Both the position numbers and the translations under genes were made by a program. From the NCBI RefSeq assembly GCF_000819765.1, contig NZ_CDBT01000063.1:124001-188000 (forward strand): DNA of 64,000 bases. Direction: 5' to 3'. Source of the DNA: Aeromonas bivalvium (GTDB lineage: Bacteria > Pseudomonadota > Gammaproteobacteria > Enterobacterales > Aeromonadaceae). Numbering within the stretch: the first letter of the stretch is position 1; each line of letters opens with the position of its first letter. The notes beneath the pieces are model-generated. The model saw only the letters and a program-made list of their open reading frames with translations, did no database searches and was not told where the DNA came from. Below, one piece after another: positions 51,779 to 61,661 of this stretch.

Positions 51779-53347
51779 TCAGGAGGCCTCCTCCAGCTTG
51801 GGCATGGGTTCCCCTGCCATCACGTTGAGGCGCAGCAGGGTATTGCTGCCGGCGATGCCGTCCGGAGTCAGCCCCTGCTCGCGCTGGAACTGCTGCAACT
51901 TGGCTTTTAGCTGTGCATCGAAGCGGCGCACCTTGCGCTCGGGCTGCTGCAGGGCGCGGCTCAGGGCCGTATCGAGCCACTGCACCTGTTCGGCGCCGGC
52001 ATTGCTGCCAATGAGGGCCACCCCTCCCTTGGGCAGGCGCCAGAGCAGGGTGTAGCTGCCGCCCCAGTTGTCTTCCAGCCACTGGCGCTCCACCTGCCAG
52101 CTCTGCTTGCCGATGAGCAGGGAGGCCTTGTCGGGCCCGAGCTGGGTGAGGGTTGCGTAATAGAGGCCGCCCAGCTCGTCGTTCAGACTGATGAGGGCCG
52201 GGTATTGCAGGGCCTGGAGATCGGCCAGGGAGCCCTCTTCTTCCAGACAGCGCAACCCGGCGCGGGGCGCGTTGTCGCAGCTGGCCTCCTCGCGGCTGGT
52301 CTGATAACCCCACACCTTGTAGAGATTCTGCATGGCGACCTCGGGCTCCAGCGCCTGATTGATGGCGCGGGTCAGCTGTTCCTGCTGCTCTGCGGTGTCA
52401 TCGACCGTCACCGGCACCTCCACCTTGATGCGGGGGCGCTCGGGGAAGACGCCAACCAGCTGCCAGCCCCACCAGCCGAGGGCGACCAGCAGGGCTCCCG
52501 CCAGGGCCACCGCCAGACCGGATTGCCAGCTCCCCTCGTCGCGAAGGCCACTCACCTCATAGGCGGCCACGGCGATGTCCTTGTGGCTCACCTTGTGGCT
52601 GGCGCGGGCGAAGGCGCCGATCAGGGCGCGGTCGCAGATGAGGTTGACGAGGCGGGGAATGCCGCCGGAGAGCCGGTGCAGGGTCGCGATGGCCTTGGGG
52701 GTGAAGATGGGTTGCACGCAGCCGGCCACCTGCAGGCGAAAGCGGACATAGGCATCGAGATCCCCGGCAGAGAGGGGCAGCAGGTGGTAGCGGGCCGTGA
52801 TGCGCTGGGCCAGCTGACGCAGCAAGGGCTGGCGCAACATTTGTTGCAACTCGGGCTGGCCTATCAGGATCACCTGCAGCAGCTTCTTCTCGTCGGTCTC
52901 CAGGTTGGTGAGCAGGCGCAACTGCTCCAGCACACCGGGCAGGAGGTGCTGGGCCTCGTCGACCAGCACCACGCTGCGCTTGCCCGCCGCCAGGTTGGCG
53001 AGCAGGTGATCGCGGATGAGGTCGAACAGGGTCTTGAGGCTGGCATCCTTGTCATAGGGGAGCTGGTACTCGTCACAGATGGCCGCCAGCAGATCCCGCT
53101 CGGTGAGAGAGGGATTGAGGATGTAGGCGATCTCGGTGTCGGCGGGCAGCTGTTGCAGCAGGCAGCGGGACACAGTGGTCTTGCCGGTTCCCACCTCGCC
53201 GGTGAGCAGCACGAAGCCGCCGCCCTCTTGCAGGCCGTAGTTGAGATGGGCAAGCGCCTCCCCGTGTCTCTCGCTCATGTAGAGATACCTGGGGTTGGGG
53301 GAGATGGAAAAGGGCGCTTCCGACAGACCGAAGAACTGTGTGTACAT
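51779..53347 (-). CDS. exeA: Type II secretion system ATPase ExeA (GspA)
   Basis: A 522-aa inner-membrane AAA+ ATPase. The N terminus MYTQFFGLSEAPFSISPNPR matches A. hydrophila ExeA. Walker A is GEVGTGKTTVS and Walker B VLVDEAQHLL. One membrane helix follows around residue 275-295, and a periplasmic peptidoglycan-binding domain ends the protein (QREQGLTPDGIAGSNTLLRL). ExeAB remodels peptidoglycan to let the secretin assemble. In Aeromonas, exeAB lies apart from exeC-N, as here. Confidence 0.96.
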   Translation of the reverse strand: MYTQFFGLSEAPFSISPNPRYLYMSERHGEALAHLNYGLQEGGGFVLLTGEVGTGKTTVSRCLLQQLPADTEIAYILNPSLTERDLLAAICDEYQLPYDKDASLKTLFDLIRDHLLANLAAGKRSVVLVDEAQHLLPGVLEQLRLLTNLETDEKKLLQVILIGQPELQQMLRQPLLRQLAQRITARYHLLPLSAGDLDAYVRFRLQVAGCVQPIFTPKAIATLHRLSGGIPRLVNLICDRALIGAFARASHKVSHKDIAVAAYEVSGLRDEGSWQSGLAVALAGALLVALGWWGWQLVGVFPERPRIKVEVPVTVDDTAEQQEQLTRAINQALEPEVAMQNLYKVWGYQTSREEASCDNAPRAGLRCLEEEGSLADLQALQYPALISLNDELGGLYYATLTQLGPDKASLLIGKQSWQVERQWLEDNWGGSYTLLWRLPKGGVALIGSNAGAEQVQWLDTALSRALQQPERKVRRFDAQLKAKLQQFQREQGLTPDGIAGSNTLLRLNVMAGEPMPKLEEAS

Positions 53348-53492
53348 AAGGATCCATTCCATTGTGATGGCGGCAGGTTAAAGCCTCACCGGGGTTATGT
53401 CAAAGACCCGGAAACCCTATCTGGTGGGGGTCATCGTACCCGGGGGACAAAGCCGATATAATCGGGGCTGCATCCATGAGGGGAGAGTCGAT

Positions 53493-54734
53493 TTGCAGAT
53501 CTATCTGGTAGGGGGAGCGATCCGGGATCGCCTGTTGGGATTGCCCCGGGGCGATCAGGATCACCTGGTGGTGGGGGCGACCGTGGCCCAGATGCTGGCG
53601 CTGGGGTATAGCCAGGTCGGTCGTGACTTCCCCGTGTTTCTCCACCCCGAGACCCATGAGGAGTACGCCCTGGCGCGCACCGAACGCAAGCAGGGCCTGG
53701 GCTATACCGGCTTCGTCTGCCACGCGGCGCCGGATGTGACCCTGGAGCAGGATTTGTTGCGCCGGGATCTCACCATCAACGCCATCGCCGAGGATGAACA
53801 GGGCAACCTCCATGACCCCTATGGCGGCCTGGCGGATCTCGAGTCGCGCCTGCTGCGCCACGTCTCCCCGGCGTTCAGCGAGGATCCCCTGCGCATCCTG
53901 CGGGTCGCCCGCTTCGCCGCCCGCTTCCACGGTCAGGGCTTCGTGGTGGCGCCCGAGACCCTGGGGCTGATGCGGGAGATGACCGAGGCCGGCGAGCTGG
54001 CTCACCTGACCCCGGAGCGAGTCTGGAAGGAGCTGGAGAAAGTGCTGATGGGGCCCACACCTGCGGTCTTCTTCGAGGTGCTGCGCGAATGCGGCGCCCT
54101 CAAGGCCCTCTTCCCCGAGCTCGATGCCCTGTTCGGGGTGCCGGCCCCCGCCAAGTGGCACCCGGAGATCGACACCGGCATCCACACCCTGATGGTGCTT
54201 GAGCAGGCCTGCCAGCGTTCCCCCGCGCTGGCGGTACGCTTCGCCGCCCTGTGCCACGACTTTGGCAAGGGGCTGACCCCGCCCGCGTTCTGGCCCAGTC
54301 ACCACGGCCATGGCCAGAAGGGCCTGCCCCTCATCCGTGATTTCTGCGCGCGCTTCAAGGTGCCCGGGGATTGCCGGGATCTGGCGCTCTTGGTGAGCGA
54401 TCTGCACACCCATATCCACATCGCCTTCGAGCTCAAGCCGGCCACCCTGCTCAAGGTGTTCGACAAGGCGGATGCCTGGCGCAGACCCGAGCGGTTCGCC
54501 CAGCTGCTGGATGCCTGCCGCGCCGACTTCCATGGCCGTACCGGCTTCGAGGAGCGGGTCTATGCCGAACCCGACTATGTGGCGGCGGCCCTGGCTGCCG
54601 CTCAGGCGGTGCCGGTGCAGGAGATAGTAGCGGCGGGGTTCAAGGGGGAGGAGATCCGCCAGCAGCTCGCCAAACGGCGGCTCGATGCCATCAGCCGGGT
54701 GCGCGATGAGTGGACCTTCCTCGGCGAGGCGTGA
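53493..54734 (+). CDS. cca: CCA-adding tRNA nucleotidyltransferase
   Basis: A 413-aa class II enzyme adding or repairing the tRNA 3' CCA. The N terminus is [17 protein letters not shown], then [21 protein letters not shown] and [10 protein letters not shown]. An HD phosphohydrolase domain is at HTLMVLEQA and ALCHDFGKG. The start is a TTG at 53493, placed by GGGGAGAG just upstream and by alignment to E. coli Cca (412 aa). It is a single-gene unit. Confidence 0.94.
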   Translation: MQIYLVGGAIRDRLLGLPRGDQDHLVVGATVAQMLALGYSQVGRDFPVFLHPETHEEYALARTERKQGLGYTGFVCHAAPDVTLEQDLLRRDLTINAIAEDEQGNLHDPYGGLADLESRLLRHVSPAFSEDPLRILRVARFAARFHGQGFVVAPETLGLMREMTEAGELAHLTPERVWKELEKVLMGPTPAVFFEVLRECGALKALFPELDALFGVPAPAKWHPEIDTGIHTLMVLEQACQRSPALAVRFAALCHDFGKGLTPPAFWPSHHGHGQKGLPLIRDFCARFKVPGDCRDLALLVSDLHTHIHIAFELKPATLLKVFDKADAWRRPERFAQLLDACRADFHGRTGFEERVYAEPDYVAAALAAAQAVPVQEIVAAGFKGEEIRQQLAKRRLDAISRVRDEWTFLGEA

Positions 54735-54764
54735 CTTAGTGGCGAGGGAGGGGAACGGATAAAG

Positions 54765-54793
54765 AAAAGCCCGGGTCAGTGACCCGGGCTTTT
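54765..54793. terminator. Bidirectional terminator between cca and pitA
   Basis: Stem AAAAGCCCGGGTCA/TGACCCGGGCTTTT around a single G, giving a 14-base inverted repeat with T-runs on both strands. Confidence 0.9.
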
Positions 54794-54813
54794 TGCTGGC
54801 TGGCTTGGCGGCA

Positions 54814-56079
54814 TCAGGAGAAGCAGGCTTCCAGCACGTAGAAGATGGCGATGGCCAGGATGGCGCCGGCGGGCAGGGTGATGACCCAGGAGACCACGAT
54901 ATTGCGCAGCACCCCCAGGTTAAGGGCCGCGATGCCGCGGGCCAGGCCCACACCCATCACGGCACCGACCAGGGTCTGGGTGGTGGAGATGGGCAGACCC
55001 GTGCCGGAGGCGATGACCACGGTGGCGGCGGTCGCCAGCTGGGCGGCGAAGCCACGGCTCGGGGTCAGGTGGGTGATACCGGTACCGACGGTCGCCATCA
55101 CCTTCTCGCCCATGGTCGCCAGACCGATGACGATGCCGATGCCGCCGAGCGGCAGTATCCACCAGGCGATGGAGGACTGACCCGTGATCTGGCCGGCGCT
55201 CTCGACGGTGGAGACCACGGCGGAGAGAGGGCCTATGGCGTTGGCCACGTCGTTGGAGCCGTGGGCGAAGGCCATGGCACAGGCGGTGATCACCATCAGG
55301 ATGCCGAACACCTTCTCCACGTTGGCGAAGTGCATCTTGTTGTCATCGACCGGGTTGTAGTTCTGACCGCGGATGTAGAACCAGCCGGCGATGGCCACGG
55401 CCACCGAGATGCCCACTGAGAGCAGGATCCCTTCGCCGTTGCTCAGGTGCAGACCGACGTGGGACAGCCCCTTCTTGATGGTCACCAGGCAGATCACCAG
55501 GGAGGTGAGGAACATGTAGAAGGGCACGTAACGCTTGGCGTTGGTCAGGGGATCATCTGTGTTGAAGATGAGCTTCTGAACGCTGATGAACATGAAGTAG
55601 GCGATGACCCCGGACAGGGCCGGCGTGACCACCCAGGAGCCGACGATGCCGCCGAACTTGCTCCATTGCACCGCTTCCGGGCCCACGCTCACCACGGCGA
55701 AGCCGACGATGGCCCCTATGATGGAGTGGGTGGTGGAGACGGGCCAGCCGAAGTAGGAGGCCAGGATCAGCCAGAGACCGGCCGCCAGCAGGGAGGCGAT
55801 CATGCCGAGCACCAGGATATCCGGCCTGTCGGTGAAGGCGGTGGTATCTATGATGCCATTGCGTATGGTGGCAGTGACCTCGCCACCGGCCAGATAGGCC
55901 CCGGCGAACTCGAAGATCATGGCGATGATGATGGCCTGACGAATGGTCAGGGATTTGGTGCCGACCGATGTGCCCATGGCATTGGCGACGTCATTTGCGC
56001 CTATGCCCCACGCCATCAAAAAGCCGAACAAGGCCGCCACGAGCACCAGAGTGGTGCCGTAATTCGCGATAATGTCCAT
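54814..56079 (-). CDS. pitA: Low-affinity inorganic phosphate transporter (PiT family)
   Basis: A 421-aa permease with about ten helices and duplicated signature motifs: GANDVANAMGTSVGTKSLTIRQAI in the first half and AHGSNDVANAIGPLSAVV in the second. It moves metal-phosphate with protons. The upstream DUF47 gene is 25 bases away on the same strand, forming the common regulator-transporter pair. Confidence 0.93.
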   Translation of the reverse strand: MDIIANYGTTLVLVAALFGFLMAWGIGANDVANAMGTSVGTKSLTIRQAIIIAMIFEFAGAYLAGGEVTATIRNGIIDTTAFTDRPDILVLGMIASLLAAGLWLILASYFGWPVSTTHSIIGAIVGFAVVSVGPEAVQWSKFGGIVGSWVVTPALSGVIAYFMFISVQKLIFNTDDPLTNAKRYVPFYMFLTSLVICLVTIKKGLSHVGLHLSNGEGILLSVGISVAVAIAGWFYIRGQNYNPVDDNKMHFANVEKVFGILMVITACAMAFAHGSNDVANAIGPLSAVVSTVESAGQITGQSSIAWWILPLGGIGIVIGLATMGEKVMATVGTGITHLTPSRGFAAQLATAATVVIASGTGLPISTTQTLVGAVMGVGLARGIAALNLGVLRNIVVSWVITLPAGAILAIAIFYVLEACFS

Positions 56080-56104
56080 TAGTAATTTTTACCCAGTCAG
56101 TCGA

Positions 56105-56785
56105 TTAGGAACGAGCCAGCATCAGTTCCAGGCGGGCGCCAACGCGCTCGGCCTGATCCGCCAGATCACCTACCCATTCGAGGATCTTGTACAGGAAAAT
56201 AACGTCGATCGGGTTGTAGTTGTGCTCCAGGGTCTGGAGTTTCTGCCGCAAACCAATCTGCATGGTGTCAGTATCGTCCTCGATCAGATCCAGCTGATGG
56301 ATCATCTCGGCAACCATCTCCACTTCACGTCCCTTGAAGCCGGTTTCGAGCAGTTCATCGAGTTCTCCGATGGCTTTCTCGGCTTGGGCGGTCGCATCGA
56401 TACAGCGTTTGAGATAGGCCATGACGTCGGCACGCATCTCGGAGGGGAATTCCATATGACGGCCCAGCATGCGCCCGGAAATATCCTTGGCACGGTTGGC
56501 TATCTTGTCCTGTTGGGTCAAAAGCTCCAGCAAGTCGGTGCGCGCCACCGGCAGAAACAGGCCACGGGGCAGTTTCAGACGAATTTCACGCTTGAGGATG
56601 TCGGCTTCTTTTTCCAGCTGGGAGATCTGCTGGCGGATCCGCTCTGCATCGTCCCAACGACCATCGGCGATGGCGTCAAAGAAGGGGATAAGCTGCTGGG
56701 AACACTCGTGAACTTTCACTATGTGCTTTTGCAGCGGCTTGATGGGTGACTTGGCAAAAAGGCCCAAAATAGTATTTACTGGCAT
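56105..56785 (-). CDS. PhoU-like DUF47 protein (TIGR00153)
   Basis: A 226-aa all-helical protein closely like E. coli YkaA (MPVNTILGLFAKSPIKPLQKH; RTDLLELLTQQDKIANRAKDISGRMLGR; FLYKILEWVGDLADQAERVGARLELMLA). Members pair with PiT transporters and probably modulate them. The start is the ATG at 56785, with AGGTT upstream. It is the first gene of the operon. Confidence 0.94.
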   Translation of the reverse strand: MPVNTILGLFAKSPIKPLQKHIVKVHECSQQLIPFFDAIADGRWDDAERIRQQISQLEKEADILKREIRLKLPRGLFLPVARTDLLELLTQQDKIANRAKDISGRMLGRHMEFPSEMRADVMAYLKRCIDATAQAEKAIGELDELLETGFKGREVEMVAEMIHQLDLIEDDTDTMQIGLRQKLQTLEHNYNPIDVIFLYKILEWVGDLADQAERVGARLELMLARS

Positions 56786-56955
56786 GGTCAAACCTGTGTC
56801 GGTGAAAAAACACTCGATACGATTCTATGAGGCGCGCATGGTAACCGAACTGCGCGACCAATAAAACAGCGAACTTCATCTTAACGTCACGCAGGCATTA
56901 TATCCGCGCCCTGTGGCCATCGCCTCCCCAAACTCCTTTTTCGCCCGGAAAACCT

Positions 56956-57930
56956 ATGCAAACCGAGATTGAAATCAAATTCCTCGTCGCCGATCCCGCC
57001 CTCGGCGACCCTGCCGACAGCATGGCGAACAAGCTGGATATCTTCTTGAATTCACTCACTGTTGTTGACCATTCCGAGGTCGAACTCGGCAACATCTATT
57101 TCGATACCCGGGATCTGGCCCTGCGCCGGCTCGACATGGGGCTGCGCATTCGTCGCAGCAATGATTTTGCCGAACAGACCATCAAGTGCCGGGGAGAGGG
57201 GCTGGGCGGCCTGCATGCCAGGCCAGAATACAATGGGTCGGTGCGAGGTGAGCGTCCCTGTCTGGCGGATTTTCCCGCCACCATCTGGCCCCAGGGGGAG
57301 GATCTGGCGGCGTTGCAGGCGGCCCTGGTGCCTCAGTTTCGCACCGATTTCCTGCGTCGGCACTGGCTGATCGCCTGGGAGGGGGCCGAGATAGAGCTGG
57401 CCTGGGACAGGGGAGAGATAGTCGGCCAGGAGGGGCGCGAAGCCATCGACGAGCTGGAGCTGGAGCTCAAGCACGGTTCAGCGGCGGCCCTGCTCACCCT
57501 GGCTGAGAGTCTGGGGGCCATGCCCGGGTTGCGGCTGGGGGTGCAATCCAAGGCGCAGCGGGGCTATCGGCTGGCCGGGCTCGGCAAGGCCCTGGTGGCC
57601 AGGCCCTTGCCGCAGCGGGGCGATCTCGATGCGCTCTCGCCGCGCCAGCAAATCGCGCTGGGGCTGGAGCAGTGGCAGCATCACGAGCAGGTCTGCGTGC
57701 TGCAACAGGATATGGCCGCCTGGCCCGACCTGGTGGCGGGTCTGGCACTGATAGCCCAGGCGCTGGAGCATAGCGTCGCCATGGGCGAGCCCGCCCCCGA
57801 GTGGAACAAGGCGATGGCGCCGCTGCTGGCCGAGCTGGCACAGCTCGATGAGGCGGGGCGTCGCCGCTGGCTGGCCCGGGCTGATTATGTGGTGTTGCAG
57901 CTCGCCATCATCGCCTGGTTGCGGCAATAG
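56956..57930 (+). CDS. CYTH domain triphosphatase
   Basis: A 324-aa protein. The N-terminal ~200 residues form a CYTH (triphosphate tunnel) domain: EIEIKF at the start, YFDTRDLALRRLDMGLRIRR, and DELELELKHG. E. coli YgiF is an inorganic triphosphatase with a C-terminal CHAD domain. Here only ~115 residues follow and they lack the clear His-rich CHAD motifs, so the domain is short or replaced. The start is the ATG at 56956. Confidence 0.88.
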   Translation: MQTEIEIKFLVADPALGDPADSMANKLDIFLNSLTVVDHSEVELGNIYFDTRDLALRRLDMGLRIRRSNDFAEQTIKCRGEGLGGLHARPEYNGSVRGERPCLADFPATIWPQGEDLAALQAALVPQFRTDFLRRHWLIAWEGAEIELAWDRGEIVGQEGREAIDELELELKHGSAAALLTLAESLGAMPGLRLGVQSKAQRGYRLAGLGKALVARPLPQRGDLDALSPRQQIALGLEQWQHHEQVCVLQQDMAAWPDLVAGLALIAQALEHSVAMGEPAPEWNKAMAPLLAELAQLDEAGRRRWLARADYVVLQLAIIAWLRQ

Positions 57931-57964
57931 GCGACGGCTGGGGGCAGGCAAGGTTGGAATGAAA

Positions 57965-57999
57965 CAAGCGCGGGGCTCAGGGCCCCGCGCTCTTGTTTT
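57965..57999. terminator. Terminator between the CYTH gene and the TonB-C lipoprotein
   Basis: Stem AGCGCGGGGC/GCCCCGCGCT with a TCAGG loop, then CTTGTTTT on the plus strand and CTTGTTTC on the minus, serving both convergent genes. Confidence 0.85.
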
Positions 58000-58012
58000 C
58001 CGCATCCGGCGC

Positions 58013-58486
58013 TCAGCGCACCTGGGTATAGATCCTGGCCGTGCTGATGACGGGGTCGCTCCCCTGGCAGGTCTGGGCGAGGGGCGCCTGCTCGCAGGGC
58101 TGGCCATTGACCTCGATGCAGAAGTCGAAGCGGGTCTGGCCCTTGAGAGCTTGATGGCTCTTGTTGAACTCGGTCGCCTGCCACTGCCAGCGGGTGAGCG
58201 CCTCGATGGCGGCGTCGGAGAAGCGCTCGTCACTGCGCGATACGATGCGCACCTGGGCGGCCTCGCCGGTCGGGGTGATCAGATACTCCAGGGTGGCGCA
58301 GCCCATCTCGGCGGCGGCGACCGCATCCCTGGGATAGCGGGGCTCTACCTTGCGGCTGGGTTGCCAGTTGGCGGCAATCTCGGCGGGGGTGCTCAGTGCT
58401 CTGGGGCCGAGATCCAGGGGGGGAGACTGCTGGCTGCAGGCGCAGACCATCAGGGTGGCGGCGCTTAGAAACAGGTTTTTCATCAT
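58013..58486 (-). CDS. TonB C-terminal-like lipoprotein
   Basis: A ~157-aa lipoprotein (lipobox VCAC, Cys17). The core resembles the TonB C-terminal fold: VEPRYPRDAVAAAEMGCATLEYLITPTGEAAQVRIVSRSDERFSDAAIEALTRWQWQ. No N-terminal membrane anchor or Pro-rich region of a true TonB is present, so it is not an energy transducer by itself. Starts at 58483, 58486 and 58492 are all possible. Single gene. Confidence 0.8.
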   Translation of the reverse strand: MMKNLFLSAATLMVCACSQQSPPLDLGPRALSTPAEIAANWQPSRKVEPRYPRDAVAAAEMGCATLEYLITPTGEAAQVRIVSRSDERFSDAAIEALTRWQWQATEFNKSHQALKGQTRFDFCIEVNGQPCEQAPLAQTCQGSDPVISTARIYTQVR

Positions 58487-58587
58487 GTGCATTTGCTTCC
58501 CTTCGTGGGCAGGTACCCTGCTTATCATTTTGATTATTAATAAAATATCAGGCTGTGATTGAAAACCTCTTGCGGCTAAAAATGTTA

Positions 58588-58613
58588 AAAAAAAACCGCC
58601 GAGGCGGTTTTTT
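58588..58613. terminator. Bidirectional terminator after lpxL
   Basis: AAAAAACCGCC-GAG-GGCGGTTTTTT-type hairpin, 14 bases after the lpxL stop on the minus strand. Confidence 0.9.
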
Positions 58614-58626
58614 AGCATTAAAGCCA

Positions 58627-59550
58627 TCAGTAATAGCTGGGATCCCCCTTGGCGGGCCGGGTCTTGAAGCGGCGATGGAGCCACATGTACTGCTCCGGCG
58701 CCAGGCGCACGGCGGCTTCTATCTCCCGGTTGGCCCGGGTGGCGTCCGCCACCTCGTCACCGCTGGGATAGTCGGCCAGCGGCGCCCCTATGTGCAGCTC
58801 ATAGCCATGGCGGGTGCGGATGTTGTAGCAGGGTAGGGTGACTGTGTTCTTGACCCGGGCCAGGGTGGCGGTGCCGGTGATGGTGGCGGCGTGTTCCACC
58901 GCGAAGTAGGGCACGAACACGCTGGCATGGCTGCCATAGTCGTGATCCGGCGCATACCAGAGGGCGTCACCGTTGCGCAGTGCCTTGATCATGCCCTTCA
59001 CGTCGGTGCGATCCACTAGGTATTTGTTGGAGGCGCAGCGCCCGTGGTACTGGGCGTATTCCAGCACGGGATTGGTGTTGGGGCGATAGACGCCGACCCC
59101 GGGTCGCACCAGGCCGAAGCAGCGGGCATTGAGTTCCAGGGTCAGAAAATGACAGGAGAGCAGCAGCATGCCCTGGCCTCGGGCCACGGCGTCCTGCACA
59201 TGTTCTTCCCCCTTGACCGTCATCAGCTGGCGCATGCGCCAGTCGGGCCAGAACCAGGCCATGCCCACTTCGAAGATGGCACAGCCTACGCTCTCGAAGT
59301 TCTGCCTGAGCAGGGCTTCGCGTTCATCGCGGCTGAGCTCGGGCAGGGCCAGTTCCAGATTGCGGCGGGCAATCTTGACGCGGGATTTCAATAGGTGGCG
59401 AGCCAGGGTGCCGAGCTGGCGACCGAGCCACATCTGGCTGCGCCAGGGCAGGAGCACCAGCAGCCAGAGCAGGCCCAGGCCAAGCCAGCTGCCCCAGTAG
59501 CGGGGATGAAACAGCCTTGGGGTGAGGCGGGGAACATTGTCTTGGGCCAT
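58627..59550 (-). CDS. lpxL: Kdo2-lipid IVA acyltransferase
   Basis: A 307-aa inner-membrane enzyme adding a secondary acyl chain to lipid A. One N-terminal helix (WLGLGLLWLLVLLPW) anchors it. The catalytic HX4E is in SCHFLTLELNAR, and the conserved YRPNTNPVLEYAQYHGR and ALWYAPDHDYG follow. LpxL versus LpxM cannot be told with certainty; HPRYW at the N terminus favours LpxL. It is divergent from hldE. Confidence 0.92.
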   Translation of the reverse strand: MAQDNVPRLTPRLFHPRYWGSWLGLGLLWLLVLLPWRSQMWLGRQLGTLARHLLKSRVKIARRNLELALPELSRDEREALLRQNFESVGCAIFEVGMAWFWPDWRMRQLMTVKGEEHVQDAVARGQGMLLLSCHFLTLELNARCFGLVRPGVGVYRPNTNPVLEYAQYHGRCASNKYLVDRTDVKGMIKALRNGDALWYAPDHDYGSHASVFVPYFAVEHAATITGTATLARVKNTVTLPCYNIRTRHGYELHIGAPLADYPSGDEVADATRANREIEAAVRLAPEQYMWLHRRFKTRPAKGDPSYY

Positions 59551-59760
59551 GAAAAATCTCTCGCTCGCAAATGCACATTTAGGGGAGCCCAGCCGGCACG
59601 GGGGATAGGCGCCCGTGCGAATGGGTCACTCGCAATCGGGGGATTCTAGCCGAAAAGCCGTGCCGCTGGCGAATGGTGCGCCCCATGGCTTTTTTAACAC
59701 GGCGGCGGAGAGTGTGATAAAATCCCCTGCTGATTTTTCAGGTTTTGAGAGTCGATACAG

Positions 59761-61188
59761 ATGAAGATCACCCTGCCCGATTTTGAAAAAGCCCGCGTCC
59801 TGGTCGTCGGCGATGTCATGTTGGATCGCTACTGGCATGGCCCCACCGGCCGCATCTCCCCGGAGGCGCCGGTACCCGTGGTCAAGGTGGAGCACATAGA
59901 GGAGCGCCCGGGTGGCGCGGCCAACGTGGCGCTCAACTCGGCTGCGCTCGGCGCCCATGCCGTGCTGCTGGGTCTGACCGGGCAGGATGAGGCCGCCGAC
60001 GCACTGGCGGGCCAGATGGCCGGGGTCAAGGTCGCCTGCGACTTCGTGCGCCTGGGGGATTACCCCACCATCACCAAGCTGCGGGTGCTGTCACGCAACC
60101 AGCAGCTGCTGCGCCTCGATTTCGAGGAGGGCTTCCACGCCGTCGACCCTGCCCTGCTGATGAGCAAGGTGGAGCAGGCGCTGCCCCAGGCCGATGTGAT
60201 GATCCTCTCCGACTACGGCAAGGGCGCCCTCAACGACGTGCCCGGCATGATAGCCCGCGCCCGCGCCGCCGGCATTCCCGTGCTGGTGGATCCCAAGGGG
60301 ACGGATTTCGAGAAGTACCGTGGTGCCACCCTGCTCACCCCCAACATGTCCGAATTCGAGGCGGTGGTGGGCAAGGTGAAGAGCGAGCAGGAGCTGGTCA
60401 GCCGTGGCCTGGCGCTGGTGGAGCGTTTCGAACTGGATGCCCTGCTGGTGACCCGTTCCGAGAACGGCATGACCCTGATCCGCGCCGGCCAGGACGAGCT
60501 GCACCTGCCGGCCCAGGCCCACGAGGTGTATGACGTGACCGGTGCCGGTGACACCGTCATCTCCACCCTGGCCACCGCCCTGGCCGCGGGCAAGAGCCTG
60601 GACGAGGCCTGCGCCCTGGCCAATACCGCCGCCGGTATCGTGGTCGGCAAGCTGGGCACCTCCACCGTCAGCCCGGTCGAACTGGCCAATGCCCTCTACA
60701 ACGAGCACGAGACCGGCTTTGGCGTGCTCTCCGAGCAGCAGCTCAAGATTGCGGTCGATGCCGCCCGTCGCCGTGGCGAGAAGGTGGTGATGACCAATGG
60801 CTGCTTCGACATACTGCACGCCGGTCATGTCTCCTACCTGGCCAATGCCGGCAAGCTGGGGGACAGGCTGATCGTCGCGGTCAATACCGACGAGTCGGTG
60901 CGCCGCCTCAAGGGGCCGGGTCGCCCGGTCAACCCGACCGAGCGCCGCATGGCCGTGCTGGCGGCCCTGGGGGCCGTGGACTGGGTCGTGCCCTTTGGCG
61001 AAGACACTCCTCAGCGCCTCATTGCCGAGATCTTGCCGGATCTGCTGGTCAAGGGCGGTGACTACCAGCCCGAAGAGATCGCCGGTTATGACGAGGTGAC
61101 CGCCAACGGCGGCGAGGTGCGGGTCCTCAACTTCGAGGATGGCTGCTCCACCAGCGACATCATCAAGACCATCCGCGAGCGCGGATGA
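59761..61188 (+). CDS. hldE: Bifunctional heptose kinase/adenylyltransferase
   Basis: A 475-aa enzyme for ADP-heptose synthesis for the LPS inner core. The N-terminal ribokinase-type domain ([42 protein letters not shown]) phosphorylates heptose 7-phosphate. The C-terminal nucleotidyltransferase ([19 protein letters not shown]) adenylylates it. It is divergent from lpxL, grouping two lipid A/LPS genes. Confidence 0.96.
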   Translation: MKITLPDFEKARVLVVGDVMLDRYWHGPTGRISPEAPVPVVKVEHIEERPGGAANVALNSAALGAHAVLLGLTGQDEAADALAGQMAGVKVACDFVRLGDYPTITKLRVLSRNQQLLRLDFEEGFHAVDPALLMSKVEQALPQADVMILSDYGKGALNDVPGMIARARAAGIPVLVDPKGTDFEKYRGATLLTPNMSEFEAVVGKVKSEQELVSRGLALVERFELDALLVTRSENGMTLIRAGQDELHLPAQAHEVYDVTGAGDTVISTLATALAAGKSLDEACALANTAAGIVVGKLGTSTVSPVELANALYNEHETGFGVLSEQQLKIAVDAARRRGEKVVMTNGCFDILHAGHVSYLANAGKLGDRLIVAVNTDESVRRLKGPGRPVNPTERRMAVLAALGAVDWVVPFGEDTPQRLIAEILPDLLVKGGDYQPEEIAGYDEVTANGGEVRVLNFEDGCSTSDIIKTIRERG

Positions 61189-61197
61189 GTCAACCAG

Positions 61198-61221
61198 ACC
61201 CGGCTTCGGCCGGGTTTTTTT
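61198..61221 (+). terminator. Rho-independent terminator of hldE
   Basis: Stem ACCCGGC/GCCGGGT with a TTCG loop and a seven-T run, ten bases after the stop. Confidence 0.93.
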
Positions 61222-61257
61222 ATGACCCGCTTTTATCAAGGAGAGAGGAAGTGAGCG

Positions 61258-61587
61258 ATGAGCGAGAGTGAAACCGGTCTGCTGGCCCTGACCCCGCCCT
61301 ACTATGCGGTGATCTTCAGCTCCCTGCGCCGGGAGGGGGATGCGGGCTATGGCGCCATGAGCGAGCAGATGGTCGCCCTGGCCCGGGAGCAGCCCGGGTT
61401 TCTGGGGATGGAATCGGCCAGAGACGGGCTCGGCATTACCGTCTCCTACTGGCAGAGCCTGGAGGCCATCCGCCAGTGGAAGGGGCAGGTCGACCACGGT
61501 GTGGCCCAGCGGCGGGGGCGTCAGGACTGGTACAGCGCCTATCGGGTACGCATCGCTCTGGTGGAGCGGGAATATGGCATGATGTGA
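61258..61587 (+). CDS. Antibiotic biosynthesis monooxygenase (ABM) domain protein
   Basis: A 109-aa small ferredoxin-like-fold protein. The pattern YYAVIFSSLRREGDAGYGAMSEQMVALAREQPGFLGMESARDGLGITVSYWQSLEAIRQWK is typical of YqjZ/YgiN-like ABM proteins. It may be a cofactor-less oxygenase or haem-binding protein; the substrate is unknown. It follows the hldE terminator and has its own. Confidence 0.88.
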   Translation: MSESETGLLALTPPYYAVIFSSLRREGDAGYGAMSEQMVALAREQPGFLGMESARDGLGITVSYWQSLEAIRQWKGQVDHGVAQRRGRQDWYSAYRVRIALVEREYGMM

Positions 61588-61618
61588 CAGCCTGGCCAAT
61601 ATCGAGGCACGAGCATGC

Positions 61619-61646
61619 AAAAAGGCGACCCTGGGGTCGCCTTTTT
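61619..61646. terminator. Bidirectional terminator
   Basis: AAAAAGGCGACC-CTGG-GGTCGCCTTTTT lies between the convergent ABM gene and tolC. Confidence 0.92.
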
Positions 61647-61661
61647 CACAGAGGAGCCGGA

